DNA of 64,000 nucleotides. It comes from Clostridium_F caseinilyticum (GTDB lineage Bacteria; Bacillota; Clostridia; Clostridiales; Clostridiaceae). Every line of letters begins with the position of its first letter. Within the stretch, counting starts at the first letter, position 1. Shown here in pieces: positions 25,411 through 35,076 of this stretch. Location: assembly GCF_046127645.1 (NCBI RefSeq), contig NZ_CP175919.1; one strand, given 5' to 3'. A program made the position numbers and the translations under genes. Below the pieces are notes generated by a model. The model ran no database searches. It was not told the origin of the DNA and saw nothing but the letters and a program-made list of their open reading frames with translations.

Positions 25411-27368
25411 TATATTTCCTCCCTTGACTTACCATTCTTATGAACAATTTTTTGTTCTTTAACTCTTTCAAGCATTTTCTCTAAAGCATCTAAATATAGT
25501 TTATTCTTTTCTGCCCAAACTTCTCTTCCACAACGCTCACTTATTTCTATTTGTGATTTAACCTTTTCTATTTCTTCCTCATATTCAGGAATATTCTCGG
25601 TTGTCGTACAGAAACTTGCACAATTTAGGCAGTGATTCATTTGCTGCTTACAAGGTAGTTTAGATGATTTAAAACATACTCCAAATGGAACTCTAACTGC
25701 ATCTAAATTCTTTTTAACATATTCGTATCTAACTAGCCCTTCACCTACATCAGTTGTTGTATCAACTTCTATAAGTTCATTAGTTTCTGTATTAACTTTA
25801 AATAACTCTAAATCCTCTGTATTCTTCCACTTCTCGTATAAGACGTTTTCCGAAACAGTAGCATAGTGAACTGTCATTTGTAGGCTTTGATGTCCTAAAA
25901 TTTGTTGTATAATACTAATTCCCATGCCTTGTTCTACATATTCTTTAGCTCTTGTGTGCCTTAAAGAATGGGGTCTAAAATTATATAATTCTCCATTAAC
26001 ATCTCTTATATCTTTTTGCTTTATTAATCTTTTAATAGTTAACAATAAAGATGGCTTATTCAATGGATTTCCTTTTAATTTGCCTTCATAAGTATTAAAT
26101 AAATACTTTTTAGGGTTACTTTCTTCTGTACTCAATTCTTTAGCCTTATCAATAGACTTATGAACCATCTCAGCAACCTTATCCCTAATCGGGATTTTAA
26201 GTTGTGCTATACCTGTCTTAGTTATTTCACCACAAAGATAGTAGTTGTATTTTTGTTCTTTATTATTCCATATCTGTTCCAAGCAATTATCATATCTAAG
26301 ATTTAATATATCTGTGCCACGCCATCCCGTTTCACGAAGTAAGATATAAATAGGTATAAATTGTGGTCTATCTAAATCCATAATATTATTATCTAATTGC
26401 TTCAATATAGGTTCAGGAATAAATCTGGTTCTATTTAAAGCATCTTTAAACTTTTCTATTTTAGGCATATCATCTTTGAATATAAGATAATTGATATCCT
26501 TTTGTGGAGCTTTATCGAATTGAGCCATTTGAATATATTCTAAAAATATTCTTATCTGAGATAAATAACGATGTTTTTCATGTGTTGAGGCTGTTGCTTT
26601 ATCTTGATATAAGAAATTAATATACTTTTCAATATCAGCTCTTGTAAACTTCTCTATAAAGCCATCTATATAACCTGATGAATAATAAAAGCCAAAGAAG
26701 TACTTTAGATATACTAGAATATTAAAGCAATGGTCAAATGATTTTTTCCATATTATATGTCTAAAATATCTTTTCACTACTTCCTTATAATAGACAGGGA
26801 TATTATTAAAATTTAATGATGAACTTTTTCTATTCTGTGTTGCTCTTATTTTTAAACCTTTAATATTTTTTGAATACCATATATCTTTTTCAGTTTCCTC
26901 TCTATCATCATAAAAATCTTTTATAAAATATAATAATGATACCATTTTACTTTTACAAGTTTGTAAACTAAACTTTGTATTTACAACATTGTCAATTAAA
27001 AAAGCACTCCATTTGATTATGCAATCGTTATTTAAAACACTTAAAGTATTTAAGTCTTTATAATATTTATCAAAAAAATTTCCCATAGACCTTAATCTAT
27101 AACTTACTTCTAACATAGATTTTTTTGTAAGATATTTTTCTTTAAAACTAAAAAGAATATAGTATTTAACTTCATTTTTTATATATTCATTGTTAAAAGA
27201 AGAGAAGTTAATATATCTTGAAGCATAAATCTTTTTGCCTATAAAAAACTCTCTTGTAAAATCCCATTTATCATTTTCTAACCAATATCCATTATCTTGT
27301 TTAAGATACTCAATCATCTCATCATATTTACTTTGCTGATTACTTTTTATCTTTTGTAAATTTTTCAC
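25410..27368 (-). CDS. tnpB: Tn554-type transposase B (tyrosine recombinase)
   Basis: Large integrase-family recombinase, 652 aa. The catalytic domain shows Arg in LLRETGWRGTDIL, the HxxR box in RPHSLRHTRAKEY, the second His in ILGHQSLQMTVHY and the nucleophile Tyr in that last motif. C-terminal to it lies a Cys cluster CFKSSKLPCKQQMNHCLNCASFC that resembles a zinc-binding site, followed by a Glu/Lys-rich helix. It works with TnpA in site-specific Tn554 transposition, which has no target duplication. It begins directly after the tnpA stop (no gap), so translation is coupled. Confidence 0.9.
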   Translation of the reverse strand: MKNLQKIKSNQQSKYDEMIEYLKQDNGYWLENDKWDFTREFFIGKKIYASRYINFSSFNNEYIKNEVKYYILFSFKEKYLTKKSMLEVSYRLRSMGNFFDKYYKDLNTLSVLNNDCIIKWSAFLIDNVVNTKFSLQTCKSKMVSLLYFIKDFYDDREETEKDIWYSKNIKGLKIRATQNRKSSSLNFNNIPVYYKEVVKRYFRHIIWKKSFDHCFNILVYLKYFFGFYYSSGYIDGFIEKFTRADIEKYINFLYQDKATASTHEKHRYLSQIRIFLEYIQMAQFDKAPQKDINYLIFKDDMPKIEKFKDALNRTRFIPEPILKQLDNNIMDLDRPQFIPIYILLRETGWRGTDILNLRYDNCLEQIWNNKEQKYNYYLCGEITKTGIAQLKIPIRDKVAEMVHKSIDKAKELSTEESNPKKYLFNTYEGKLKGNPLNKPSLLLTIKRLIKQKDIRDVNGELYNFRPHSLRHTRAKEYVEQGMGISIIQQILGHQSLQMTVHYATVSENVLYEKWKNTEDLELFKVNTETNELIEVDTTTDVGEGLVRYEYVKKNLDAVRVPFGVCFKSSKLPCKQQMNHCLNCASFCTTTENIPEYEEEIEKVKSQIEISERCGREVWAEKNKLYLDALEKMLERVKEQKIVHKNGKSREEI

Positions 27369-28496
27369 TTATTCCTCCCCCTCATTATAAATATCTAAAT
27401 CTAAATTAGGTTGAGTTTTATTAAACTCTTCCGTTATTTCTTCATCAGAAGGGTGTATATAAGTATTCATTGTAGTATAAATATTTTTATGCCCTGCTCT
27501 TACTCTAAGTAATTCTGGTTGCCAACCTGCCATTCTAAGAACTGTTAAGGAGCTATGCCTAAACATATGTGGCGTAACGTATATTTCTGTTTTTTTCTTT
27601 AATGTTCTAAATAAATTATCAACATCAATATAATTCATAGCCTTATATTTGTTATAACCACTAATCTTAATGAATATATGATTAGTTTTTACTTCTTCGG
27701 TATGATATTCTGCTATATATTCCATGAACAAGTCTGCAAGGTTTTGAGATATATCTATTCTTCTTGGACTCGATACAGTTTTGATTTCAGCATTATTTTC
27801 AAGTTGACCTCTATCTTTAAGATCAATAATCATATCACTTATATCAAAATCTTCAATCCATAATGATAAGGCTTCGCCTATTCTCATTCCTGTTTCATAT
27901 AGTAATGATAATAGAAACCTATCTCTTGGATTATTACAGGCTCTAACGAGCATTTCTATTTGTCTTTTATTTAAAGTCTTAGGTTTTGACTTAGGAACTT
28001 TAAGCTTTAATATATTGCTTGTAGTTTTTTTCTGTTCATAAGCTATTCCGTATAGGAAACCTTTGAAATTCCTACTTGGAGTAGAAACAAATTTTTTAAG
28101 TCTATCTGATATATTGTTGCTATATTCCTCATGTCTAAGAATATAATCATAGAACGCTAAAATCGTATTTATAATAATATTTATAGTTCTTGGACTTCTT
28201 GCTGATTCTATATGATGACTTGGTATAATTTTTAAACTCTCATAAGGGTTCTGTAACCAATTTACGAATAACGCTAAGTCATCTATTGTTATATCTTGAA
28301 AATCAATTTCTCTTTGTTGTAGATACTCAAAATATAGCTTTAAGTGTTGGCAATACATTCTTAAACTATTTCTTGCATAATTAGTATTATCCTTAAACCT
28401 TATGAATTTTAATATCGGCTCTATCGGTAAACCTAAATCATCCGCAACAAAATATCTTTCCCTTCCATCTTCCGTTTTTACTCTTACTACTTCCAT
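27369..28496 (-). CDS. tnpA: Tn554-type transposase A (tyrosine recombinase)
   Basis: Tyrosine recombinase, 375 aa. An N-terminal SAM-like core-binding domain (about 15-120) precedes the catalytic domain with Arg in LLYETGMRIGEALSL, HxxR in HMFRHSSLTVLR, His in RAGHKNIYTTM and Tyr in NTYIHPSDEE. All of R-H-R-H-Y are present, so it looks active. First gene of the tnpA-tnpB-tnpC operon, transcribed to the left. Confidence 0.9.
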   Translation of the reverse strand: MEVVRVKTEDGRERYFVADDLGLPIEPILKFIRFKDNTNYARNSLRMYCQHLKLYFEYLQQREIDFQDITIDDLALFVNWLQNPYESLKIIPSHHIESARSPRTINIIINTILAFYDYILRHEEYSNNISDRLKKFVSTPSRNFKGFLYGIAYEQKKTTSNILKLKVPKSKPKTLNKRQIEMLVRACNNPRDRFLLSLLYETGMRIGEALSLWIEDFDISDMIIDLKDRGQLENNAEIKTVSSPRRIDISQNLADLFMEYIAEYHTEEVKTNHIFIKISGYNKYKAMNYIDVDNLFRTLKKKTEIYVTPHMFRHSSLTVLRMAGWQPELLRVRAGHKNIYTTMNTYIHPSDEEITEEFNKTQPNLDLDIYNEGEE

Positions 28497-28981
28497 TATC
28501 TTATATACACTCCTATATTTCTACTTTATTCTATATATTAGTTTACTATAAACACTATATTACTTCTAACTGTATATAAAGTAATTAATGTTATATATTT
28601 CTATTAAAGTGTTATATAAAATACTATAAGTACTATTTAGTTATCTACACTATATTCATTTAAATTCTAAGTTTAAGTTATTATGATTACAATAGAACCC
28701 ACTTGTATTATAATAATTATATTTGTAATAAAATTAAAGAAGTGTATTGCTGATATTTAGCATAATTTTGACATATGGATATAGATATAAAAAACTTCTA
28801 AAACTTATTATTATAAAGAATACTGTAAATTGGGGATAGATATATCTTTAGTAGAAAACTTTCAGAAGAGTAAATAAATTAAATGAAATAAAAAATATTA
28901 TAACTAATACAAGTTTATTGTTATCAAGGAATTTCTTAATAACAATTTATCTTTTGAGTAATGAAATGAAATTTTAAACCT
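28497..28981. other. AT-rich region before tnpA, likely containing the element's end
   Basis: 485 bp without a gene. The word ACACTATATT occurs at 28552-28561 and 28647-28656, with related TAAAGTGTTATATA near 28605. These could be subterminal recombinase-binding repeats, but they may also be chance in such AT-rich DNA. Confidence 0.35.
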
Positions 28982-29851
28982 TTAGCACATAAATTTAGTT
29001 GGGGAAACACCATATCTTTTTTTAAACAAACGACTAAAGTAATTTACATCATTGAATCCACAATTTATTGCAATTTCTGTTATATTCATATTACCATCTT
29101 TTAATAATTCGATTGATTTTTTTAGCCTGACTTCATTTATATATTCTGTCGTAGTTTTTCCTGTCATTTGTTTAAATGTCCTGCAAAAGTAATAAGTACT
29201 TATGTGTGCAATATTTGAAAGAGTTGATGCAGATATTTTTTTATTATAGTTACTATCTATAAAGTCAAATACTTTATAAAAACGCTCAAAATTATTAACT
29301 TTAAATGTTAATTGTTTTTTTGTTACAAGCTTGTCTGTATAATGTCGTAAAAGTAAAACAACTAAATTGTATAGATGGGATTTTACTGCAAGTTCATATC
29401 CAATTTCTTTTTTAAAATACTCTTTAATTATATTTTTTATACAATCTACAATTTGATTATCATTTCTTATTAAATTTTTAAATAAAATAAGATTTTCTGA
29501 TAAGGGAGATAAATATTTTGTCTGACATAAATCAACTTGATCACTAAATAAAAAGGGAAGGTCAATACGAATTAAATAAAATTTCAAGCCGTCTTTTAAA
29601 CTCTCTAAATAATGTAATTCTTTACTGTTTATTATTACAACATCTCCTTCAATTACATTAAAAGAATTCTTATTGCATCTAAAAAGGCCGTTACCATTGA
29701 TAAAGTAAAAAACTTGTAGATGTTCATGCCAATGTTCTTTAAAATTAGAACCGGATTCCCAGGTCTTTGATAATCCTATATCTATACTAAAATTTTTATT
29801 AGGCATATCTTTGCAATAATAATTCTCTATATTTTTCATATATGTTTTCAC
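28982..29851 (-). CDS. AraC family transcriptional regulator
   Basis: 289 aa. The N-terminal cupin-like ligand domain shows HWHEHLQVFYFINGNG (about 38-53) and EGDVVIINSKELHYL (about 67-81). The C-terminal part has two HTH motifs: KISASTLSNIAHISTYYFCRTFKQMTGKT and NITEIAINCGFNDVNYFSRLFKKRYGVSPTKF (key NITEIAINCGFNDVNYFSRL). The pattern of His residues in the cupin suggests a sugar- or small-molecule-responsive regulator. No adjacent divergent target is present; the gene in line with it beyond the Tn554 cassette is the esterase, which could once have been its neighbour. Confidence 0.85.
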   Translation of the reverse strand: MKTYMKNIENYYCKDMPNKNFSIDIGLSKTWESGSNFKEHWHEHLQVFYFINGNGLFRCNKNSFNVIEGDVVIINSKELHYLESLKDGLKFYLIRIDLPFLFSDQVDLCQTKYLSPLSENLILFKNLIRNDNQIVDCIKNIIKEYFKKEIGYELAVKSHLYNLVVLLLRHYTDKLVTKKQLTFKVNNFERFYKVFDFIDSNYNKKISASTLSNIAHISTYYFCRTFKQMTGKTTTEYINEVRLKKSIELLKDGNMNITEIAINCGFNDVNYFSRLFKKRYGVSPTKFMC

Positions 29852-30051
29852 CTCTTTTTTTAAAATTAGTATTAATGATTAAATATAATTATATAAATTT
29901 TAATATTTATAAATAAATGCGTATTTAAGTCATATCTACAAAATATTGAATAATAACAAATGAATAACTTAGTAATAGGTATAAATTTTAAGAGCAAACC
30001 TCAGAATTAATTTATTATGAATCATAGCACAAGTAAATGATAAAAAGTAAA

Positions 30052-30092
30052 GAAAAATAGCAAACTTCATTTTGAGAGTTACTATTTCCCTT
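30052..30092 (-). terminator. Terminator of DUF4317 gene
   Basis: On the minus strand AAATAGTAACTC pairs imperfectly with AGTTTGCTATTT and runs into TTTCTTTAC. Confidence 0.6.
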
Positions 30093-30108
30093 TATTGATC
30101 TATACAAC

Positions 30109-31437
30109 TTAAATCAAATCATCTAAGCCATTAACTGTAGCTTGTTCATCATTATTAATAGGAATAACTATACACTTTTGACCATCAATTATTTGAGATT
30201 TTATTTGAGGTATTTTTTCAGGTTTTACTTGAAGTATAACATCATATTGAGAAGTAATATTATTATCATTATCTTCTAAATTTGAATCATGATTTTCTTC
30301 TGAAATAGACTCTTTAGTAACTTCTTCAGGTAAGTTATTATCAGTATCTACAGAAGAATTTTGTTCAACCTGCTCAAGTTTAGTTTGAAGCACTTTTACT
30401 TGTTTTTTTAGCTGTTCTTCCTTTTTTATTTGAGCATTTGCTTTAAGTACTTTTGAGTCAATTAAATTTTCTGCTAAAGGCAAGTCTTTACCAAAATTAT
30501 CTACATAAGATTTTTCAATTTCAGTAGTAGCTTCTTCTGGAACTCCGCTTTCTATTAAAAGATTTTGTATATCCTTTTGTGTTAAAGTTACAGGATCATC
30601 ATCTTTATCATCATATATTTCCTTATATTCATCTATCATAGTATTTAGGTTTTCTTGTATTTCCATAAAAGTTTTTTCAGCTTTTTTTTCATCAGTGTTA
30701 ATAGAATCTTTAATAATTGTTTGAAAAGTTTCTTTTTGTATAGTGGCAGTTTGTTTTGCAAAGCAACCTAAAGTTTCTTCCATTAATTCAGGATGAGGGT
30801 CTTTTGCATTTTTAGTATAGTACATAACAGAGTTAACATCTGAAGTACGATTAATAAAAGCAGGGAACACAAATCCAAGAGTTGGAGTATTAACTACCCA
30901 ATCTCTAATGCGTGCCTTTATTTTATTTTCTGCTTCAAAGTATCTAAGACCAGGATCTGAAAGTGAAACAGGACATAGTGCACATAAAATATACTCATAT
31001 ATTTCTTCAGATTCATCTATTTTAGAATTATCAGTAGTTTTAGTAATAACATCATAAGCATCATGAAAAACTAGTATTAAAAAATTACCAGTATAATCAT
31101 AACTATCTATAATAGAATTATAAAAATCTTTAAGTAAAGCATCATCCTTTAATTGGCTTTTTTTAAGCTTAACAAGAGAAAGCTGTTTTTCATTTTCAAG
31201 ATTTTCATTAAGTGGAAAGTTAAGTTCCAAAATATTATTACCAATAGTTCCAGATAAGACTTTTTTAGCAATTTCTAAGTATTTAAAGTATTCATCTTCA
31301 TCTAAATTTAAAAAGGATTCTCTAAAATTTAAAATAATATTTTTTTCACCATTAACATAGCAACCACATATTTTAGTGAAAGTGCAATAATCCTTTTTAA
31401 AACGTTTTTTTAATTCAAGTATATCTTTTTTTTTCAT
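30109..31437 (-). CDS. DUF4317 domain-containing protein
   Basis: 442 aa, cytosolic (no signal or membrane segment). The N-terminus KKDILELKKRFKKDYCTFTKICGCYVNGEKNI and the later CPVSLSDPGL and GFVFPAFINRTSDVNSVMYYTKN segments match the clostridial DUF4317 family. A predicted coiled coil with QIKKEEQLKKQVKVLQTKLEQVEQ (about 336-360) precedes an acidic linker and a small C-terminal domain. Function unknown. SD AAGGAG 8 nt before the ATG. It is transcribed away from the flagellin gene. Confidence 0.8.
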   Translation of the reverse strand: MKKKDILELKKRFKKDYCTFTKICGCYVNGEKNIILNFRESFLNLDEDEYFKYLEIAKKVLSGTIGNNILELNFPLNENLENEKQLSLVKLKKSQLKDDALLKDFYNSIIDSYDYTGNFLILVFHDAYDVITKTTDNSKIDESEEIYEYILCALCPVSLSDPGLRYFEAENKIKARIRDWVVNTPTLGFVFPAFINRTSDVNSVMYYTKNAKDPHPELMEETLGCFAKQTATIQKETFQTIIKDSINTDEKKAEKTFMEIQENLNTMIDEYKEIYDDKDDDPVTLTQKDIQNLLIESGVPEEATTEIEKSYVDNFGKDLPLAENLIDSKVLKANAQIKKEEQLKKQVKVLQTKLEQVEQNSSVDTDNNLPEEVTKESISEENHDSNLEDNDNNITSQYDVILQVKPEKIPQIKSQIIDGQKCIVIPINNDEQATVNGLDDLI

Positions 31438-31831
31438 ATATAAACTCCTTAATATAATCTTTTCTATTTAGGGGTATTACCTAATATATTATTAAGTATA
31501 GTATTTTTTTTATATTAATTCTAGTAGTTACTTATTGTGAAGATACGGACTTTCAAAACAAATTGATAAGCAGTAATTTAGTATTGGAAGTACTAATTAC
31601 AATATGTAAAGCATTAAGAATAAATAATAAAAGTGTATACGGCTTTTTTTTAGTTGTTTAATCGAAAAAAATACAATTTTGTGTTTTGAAGAGAAAAGCT
31701 TCAAATTAAATTATTTCCAATATTAATAATTATTTATAGATTTTAGTATGAATATAAACATTATGATATAATAAAAATAGTTGTAATAAATGGATGAAAA
31801 ATATCTAAAGATAATGAAAGGAGACAATGCA
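31438..31831. other. Divergent intergenic region (DUF4317 / flagellin)
   Basis: About 390 bp, AT-rich. A TATAAT at 31767-31772 may be a -10 element for flagellin; a sigma-28 type GCCGATAA box is not seen. Nothing else recognised. Confidence 0.4.
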
Positions 31832-32683
31832 ATGGTAATTAATCATAATGTGAATGCTATGATTGCATATAGAAATATTATGATAAATGGTGCTTTGGCT
31901 GGAAAAGCTATGGAAAGGCTTGCTTCAGGTATGAGAATCAATAGGGCGGCTGATGATCCAGCAGGACTTGCAATATCAGAAAAGATGAGAGCACAGATAA
32001 GAGGTTTAGAAATGGCATCAAGGAATGCTCAAGATGGTATTTCTATGATCCAGGTTGCAGAAGGCGGAGTTAATGAAATTCAATCTATGCTTCAAAGAAT
32101 GAGAGAATTGGCAGTACAAGCAGCTAATGGTACAAATTCTCCAGAAGATATAAAGAATATTCAAGATGAAATTAATGAGTTGACAAAAGGAATTGATGAT
32201 ATTGCAAAGGGGACAGAATTTAACACCATCAAGGTTTTAAATGCTAATGCAGTAGATAAGGGAGAAGTAAATCTTCAAATTGGTGCTAATGAAGGTCAAT
32301 CTTTTGGAGTGAAATTTCAAAATATGAGTTCTGTAGCTTTGGGTATAAAAGGAGATAAGGATAATTATGGGGTGGATATTTCTACTCCAGAAAAAGCGTC
32401 AGAAGCTATAAAAATCTTTGATGATGCCATAAATAAAACTTCATCTTTTAGGTCAAGTCTAGGAGCATCATCCAATATGTTAGAGCATAGGATTAATTAT
32501 TTAGAAAATACAATAGTTAATTTGACAGATGCACAATCAAGAATTATGGATGCTGATATGGCAAAGGAAATGATGAATTATACAAAATATAGTGTTCTTC
32601 AACAAGTAGCTCAAGCAATGTTTTCCAAAATGATAAAACAACAGGATAGTACTATTGAATTGCTGAAGTCTTTGAATAATTAA
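31832..32683 (+). CDS. Flagellin (short form)
   Basis: Filament subunit secreted through the flagellar export channel; 283 aa. The ATG at 31832 has SD AAAGGAG with 8-nt spacing and gives the canonical MVINHNVNAM start; in-frame starts 42 nt upstream lack an SD. The N-terminal D0/D1 region (ERLASGMRINRAADDPAGLAISEKMRAQIRGL) and C-terminal D1/D0 region (SSLGASSNMLEHRINYLENT...QVAQAMFSKMIKQQ) are joined by only a short middle, so the hypervariable D2/D3 domains are absent. No other flagellar gene lies nearby, so this is an orphan or secondary flagellin. Confidence 0.92.
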   Translation: MVINHNVNAMIAYRNIMINGALAGKAMERLASGMRINRAADDPAGLAISEKMRAQIRGLEMASRNAQDGISMIQVAEGGVNEIQSMLQRMRELAVQAANGTNSPEDIKNIQDEINELTKGIDDIAKGTEFNTIKVLNANAVDKGEVNLQIGANEGQSFGVKFQNMSSVALGIKGDKDNYGVDISTPEKASEAIKIFDDAINKTSSFRSSLGASSNMLEHRINYLENTIVNLTDAQSRIMDADMAKEMMNYTKYSVLQQVAQAMFSKMIKQQDSTIELLKSLNN

Positions 32684-32846
32684 AATACGAATTTTAAAAA
32701 TAAGGAATGATATTAAGTACTAATTTATGAAAAGATATATTAAATGTTTAATATAAAAATAAATTATAAACATTGATTAAGTAGCAATTAAAAGCTTGTT
32801 TATAATAATGAAACTTAAAGGACGTACTTAGTTTTATCAATAAAAA

Positions 32847-32948
32847 GCCATTACAGATTTGTGATGGCTTTATCTATTTTATGCTCATTAGTTAAAATAT
32901 TACTTTTAATATTTTTATTTTAGCATTTGTAAGTTGGTATATATTTAA
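32847..32948. repeat. Small-ORF repeat, copy 2 (internal deletion)
   Basis: The hairpin GCCATTACAGATTTGTGATGGC (arms 32848-32855 and 32860-32867) plus CTATTTTATG, then CTCATTAG to ATATATTT, match both flanks of the repeat next to ssrA. The 100 bp coding for the small protein there is absent here. A weaker relative of the hairpin is at 39997-40030. Confidence 0.6.
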
Positions 32949-32963
32949 GGAAAGATTATATTA

Positions 32964-33000
32964 CTGGGATAGTGAAAAAACTGTTCCAGTATTTTTTTTA
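32964..33000 (+). terminator. Terminator
   Basis: TACTGGGATAGT pairs with ACTGTTCCAGTA (two G-U pairs) around GAAAAA and is followed by seven T. Confidence 0.75.
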
Positions 33001-33077
33001 TCAGAGAACCAAAAGTAACCTTAACTTATCTAATAGATGAATGTAAAATATGATTATATTGTAATATGGAGGTTAAA

Positions 33078-33599
33078 ATGGAACATAAAGACTTAATAAA
33101 TTTGGCTAGGTTAGCTAAGAAAGGTGATAAATCAGCATTTAGTAAGCTTGTTTATGAAAAAGATTTGTACAGAGTATCTATCGCTATGTTAAAAAATGAT
33201 GATGATGCTTTAGATGGGATACAAGATGCTATACTTAAGGCTTTTAAGAGTATAAAAAATTTAAGGGAGCCTGAATATTTTAAAACATGGTTAATAAAAA
33301 TCCTTATTAATAGTTGTACATCAATTATTAATAAAAAAAGAAAAATTATTGTATATGAAGAGTATATAAATAAATCCTATGAAGAAGAATGCTGTGGAGG
33401 AATTGATATAAAAGATGCAGTAAATAAGCTTGATGATCAACTTAAAATACTTATAATCCTTTACTATTATGAGGATATGTCCTTAAAAAATATAAGTAAA
33501 GTTTTGGATATTCCAGAAGGCACTATAAAATCAAGATTGTCTAGAGCTAGAGGATATTTAAAGGAATATTTAAGTGATAATATAAGGAGTGTGTTTTAA
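33078..33599 (+). CDS. ECF-type RNA polymerase sigma factor
   Basis: 173 aa sigma-70 family factor of the extracytoplasmic type. Region 2 is AFSKLVYEKDLYRVSIAMLKNDDDALDGIQDAILKAFKSIKNL with the typical DDALD/QDA and F.TWLIKI elements; region 4 is LKILIILYYYEDMSLKNISKVLDIPEGTIKSRLSRAR. The ATG at 33078 has SD GGAGGT at 33068-33073; the in-frame ATG at 33066 overlaps that SD. The stop lies 1 nt before the next ATG (33601), so it is coupled to the DUF4179 anti-sigma candidate. Its promoters and signal are unknown. Confidence 0.9.
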   Translation: MEHKDLINLARLAKKGDKSAFSKLVYEKDLYRVSIAMLKNDDDALDGIQDAILKAFKSIKNLREPEYFKTWLIKILINSCTSIINKKRKIIVYEEYINKSYEEECCGGIDIKDAVNKLDDQLKILIILYYYEDMSLKNISKVLDIPEGTIKSRLSRARGYLKEYLSDNIRSVF

Positions 33600-33600
33600 T

Positions 33601-35018
33601 ATGGGAAATAATTTTGAAAAAGAGTTAAAAGAACTTATAAAAAATAGTGAAGATATAAAAGTGCCACCTAAAATATCAGCAGGAGTGGATGAAGTTTTAA
33701 ACAATCTACCATCTAATAGGACTAATGGTAAGAAAGTTGTCATAAAGAGAATAAGTATAGTAGCAATATTAGGTTTAATTTTTTTAACTGGTTTTGTTAG
33801 TACTTTTCCAACTTTAGCAGCTGAAATACCAATTATTAATAAACTTGCAGGTAATAAATCTTTATTTAATAAGGTAGAATCTAGTGAAAATGGAGAGGAA
33901 TTTAAAAGTTTATCTAAATTAAATAATGTGTCAGTTGAGATAAATAAAAAAGTTTCTCGCAAGGGAGTTACTATAACAATAAAGGAAATAGCATATGATG
34001 AAGTAGCCTTTTATGTAATATATGAAGTTAGTTTAGATAAAAGTTTAAAGAATAAAGAGTATTTAAATAATTGGATATCAAATATAAAAGTAAATGGCAA
34101 AAAGTATGAGGCTAATGCACAATTACCACTATATTCTGATGATACAAAGGCTACATTTACAGAGATTATTCCAGTAAATGGTGGAGATATAATCCCAGAT
34201 AAATTTGATTGCAACATTGGTTTTAATCAATATGATAATTTGAAGGAAAGCTGGAATTTTAAAATTCCACTAATAAAGGAGAATTTACAAAATAAAGTTG
34301 ATATTTTTAGATTAAATAAGGACATAAAAGATGGTTTTAATTCAATGAAAATAGTGAAGTTATCAAGCTCACCTGCATACTTATCATTATCAACAGAATT
34401 TAAAAAATATCAGCCGGAAAAATATAGCTATGTATTAATGAATTCAAAAGGAAATGAATATAAATCAGTGGATATAGGAGGTATAGTAGAAAAAAATCGT
34501 CAACTAATGTTACATTTTTTTATGAGCAAATTGAAAAAAGTAAAGTAAAAAGTATTAATATATTAAAGCCAAAGGTAGAGAAATATTCTCCAAATCAGCT
34601 TAAAAATGTACAGTATATACCACTAAATGCTAAACTTCCAATTGATGTTTCAGTGGGTAAAGGCAAAAAGGTTACAGTTAATTCAATAAGTAAAAAAGAT
34701 AATCAAATTGAAATTATATTTACTGCAAAGGAGATTCCGTTATATACTTTTTCCGGTGACGGTGGAATAAGTATTTATGATAAAAGTATGGATAAGAAAG
34801 ATAGACATGCTTATGATGGCATACCTATGGATTTTTTAGGTGATAATAGATATAGAGCTGTTGTACCTATAAAAAGGAGTATAATTAAAAATGCTGAAAG
34901 TATAACTAAAGATGATGAAGTTGTAGAATATGATAGAGATATTAATAAAGCATTTATATGCATAGGAAATTATGATGAAATGTATAAGGAAATTGGAAAA
35001 ATAGATTTAAAAAAATAA
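33601..35018 (+). pseudogene. DUF4179-type anti-sigma membrane protein, frameshifted
   Basis: Likely anti-sigma partner of the upstream ECF factor. The ATG at 33601 has SD AAGGAG; a cytosolic N-terminus (about 1-45) with PPKISAGVDEVL precedes one membrane helix (IVAILGLIFLTGFVSTFPTL, about 58-77) and a large outer domain. The frame ends at 34548 (315 aa). The protein continues in another frame to 35018 (FFYEQIEKSKVKSINILKP..., KGKKVTVNSISKKD). The shift is in a run of seven T (34515-34521); one more T would give ...LMLHFFYEQIEK and a protein of about 472 aa. This could be mutation, slippage-based phase variation or a sequencing error in the homopolymer. Confidence 0.75.
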
Positions 35019-35035
35019 ATATAAAATTCAAGATT

Positions 35036-35076
35036 ATAATAAGAGCTAGCCTATATAAAGTAGCTCTTATTATATT
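35036..35076 (+). terminator. Terminator of sigma/anti-sigma unit
   Basis: Perfect 13-bp stem ATAATAAGAGCTA (35036-35048) / TAGCTCTTATTAT (35061-35073), then ATTT. Confidence 0.8.

Larger units (their letters stand above)
25036..28496 (-). mobile_element. Tn554-family transposition cassette (tnpA-tnpB-tnpC)
   Basis: Three intact, tightly packed genes in the Tn554 order. Tn554 relatives integrate site-specifically, lack terminal inverted repeats and make no target duplication, so I cannot fix the ends from one sequence. In this family cargo normally lies after tnpC; here only an esterase gene follows. Confidence 0.8.

Noticed and set aside
33570..33962. Minus-strand frame of 130 codons
   Set aside because: Antisense shadow of the anti-sigma gene without SD or family features.
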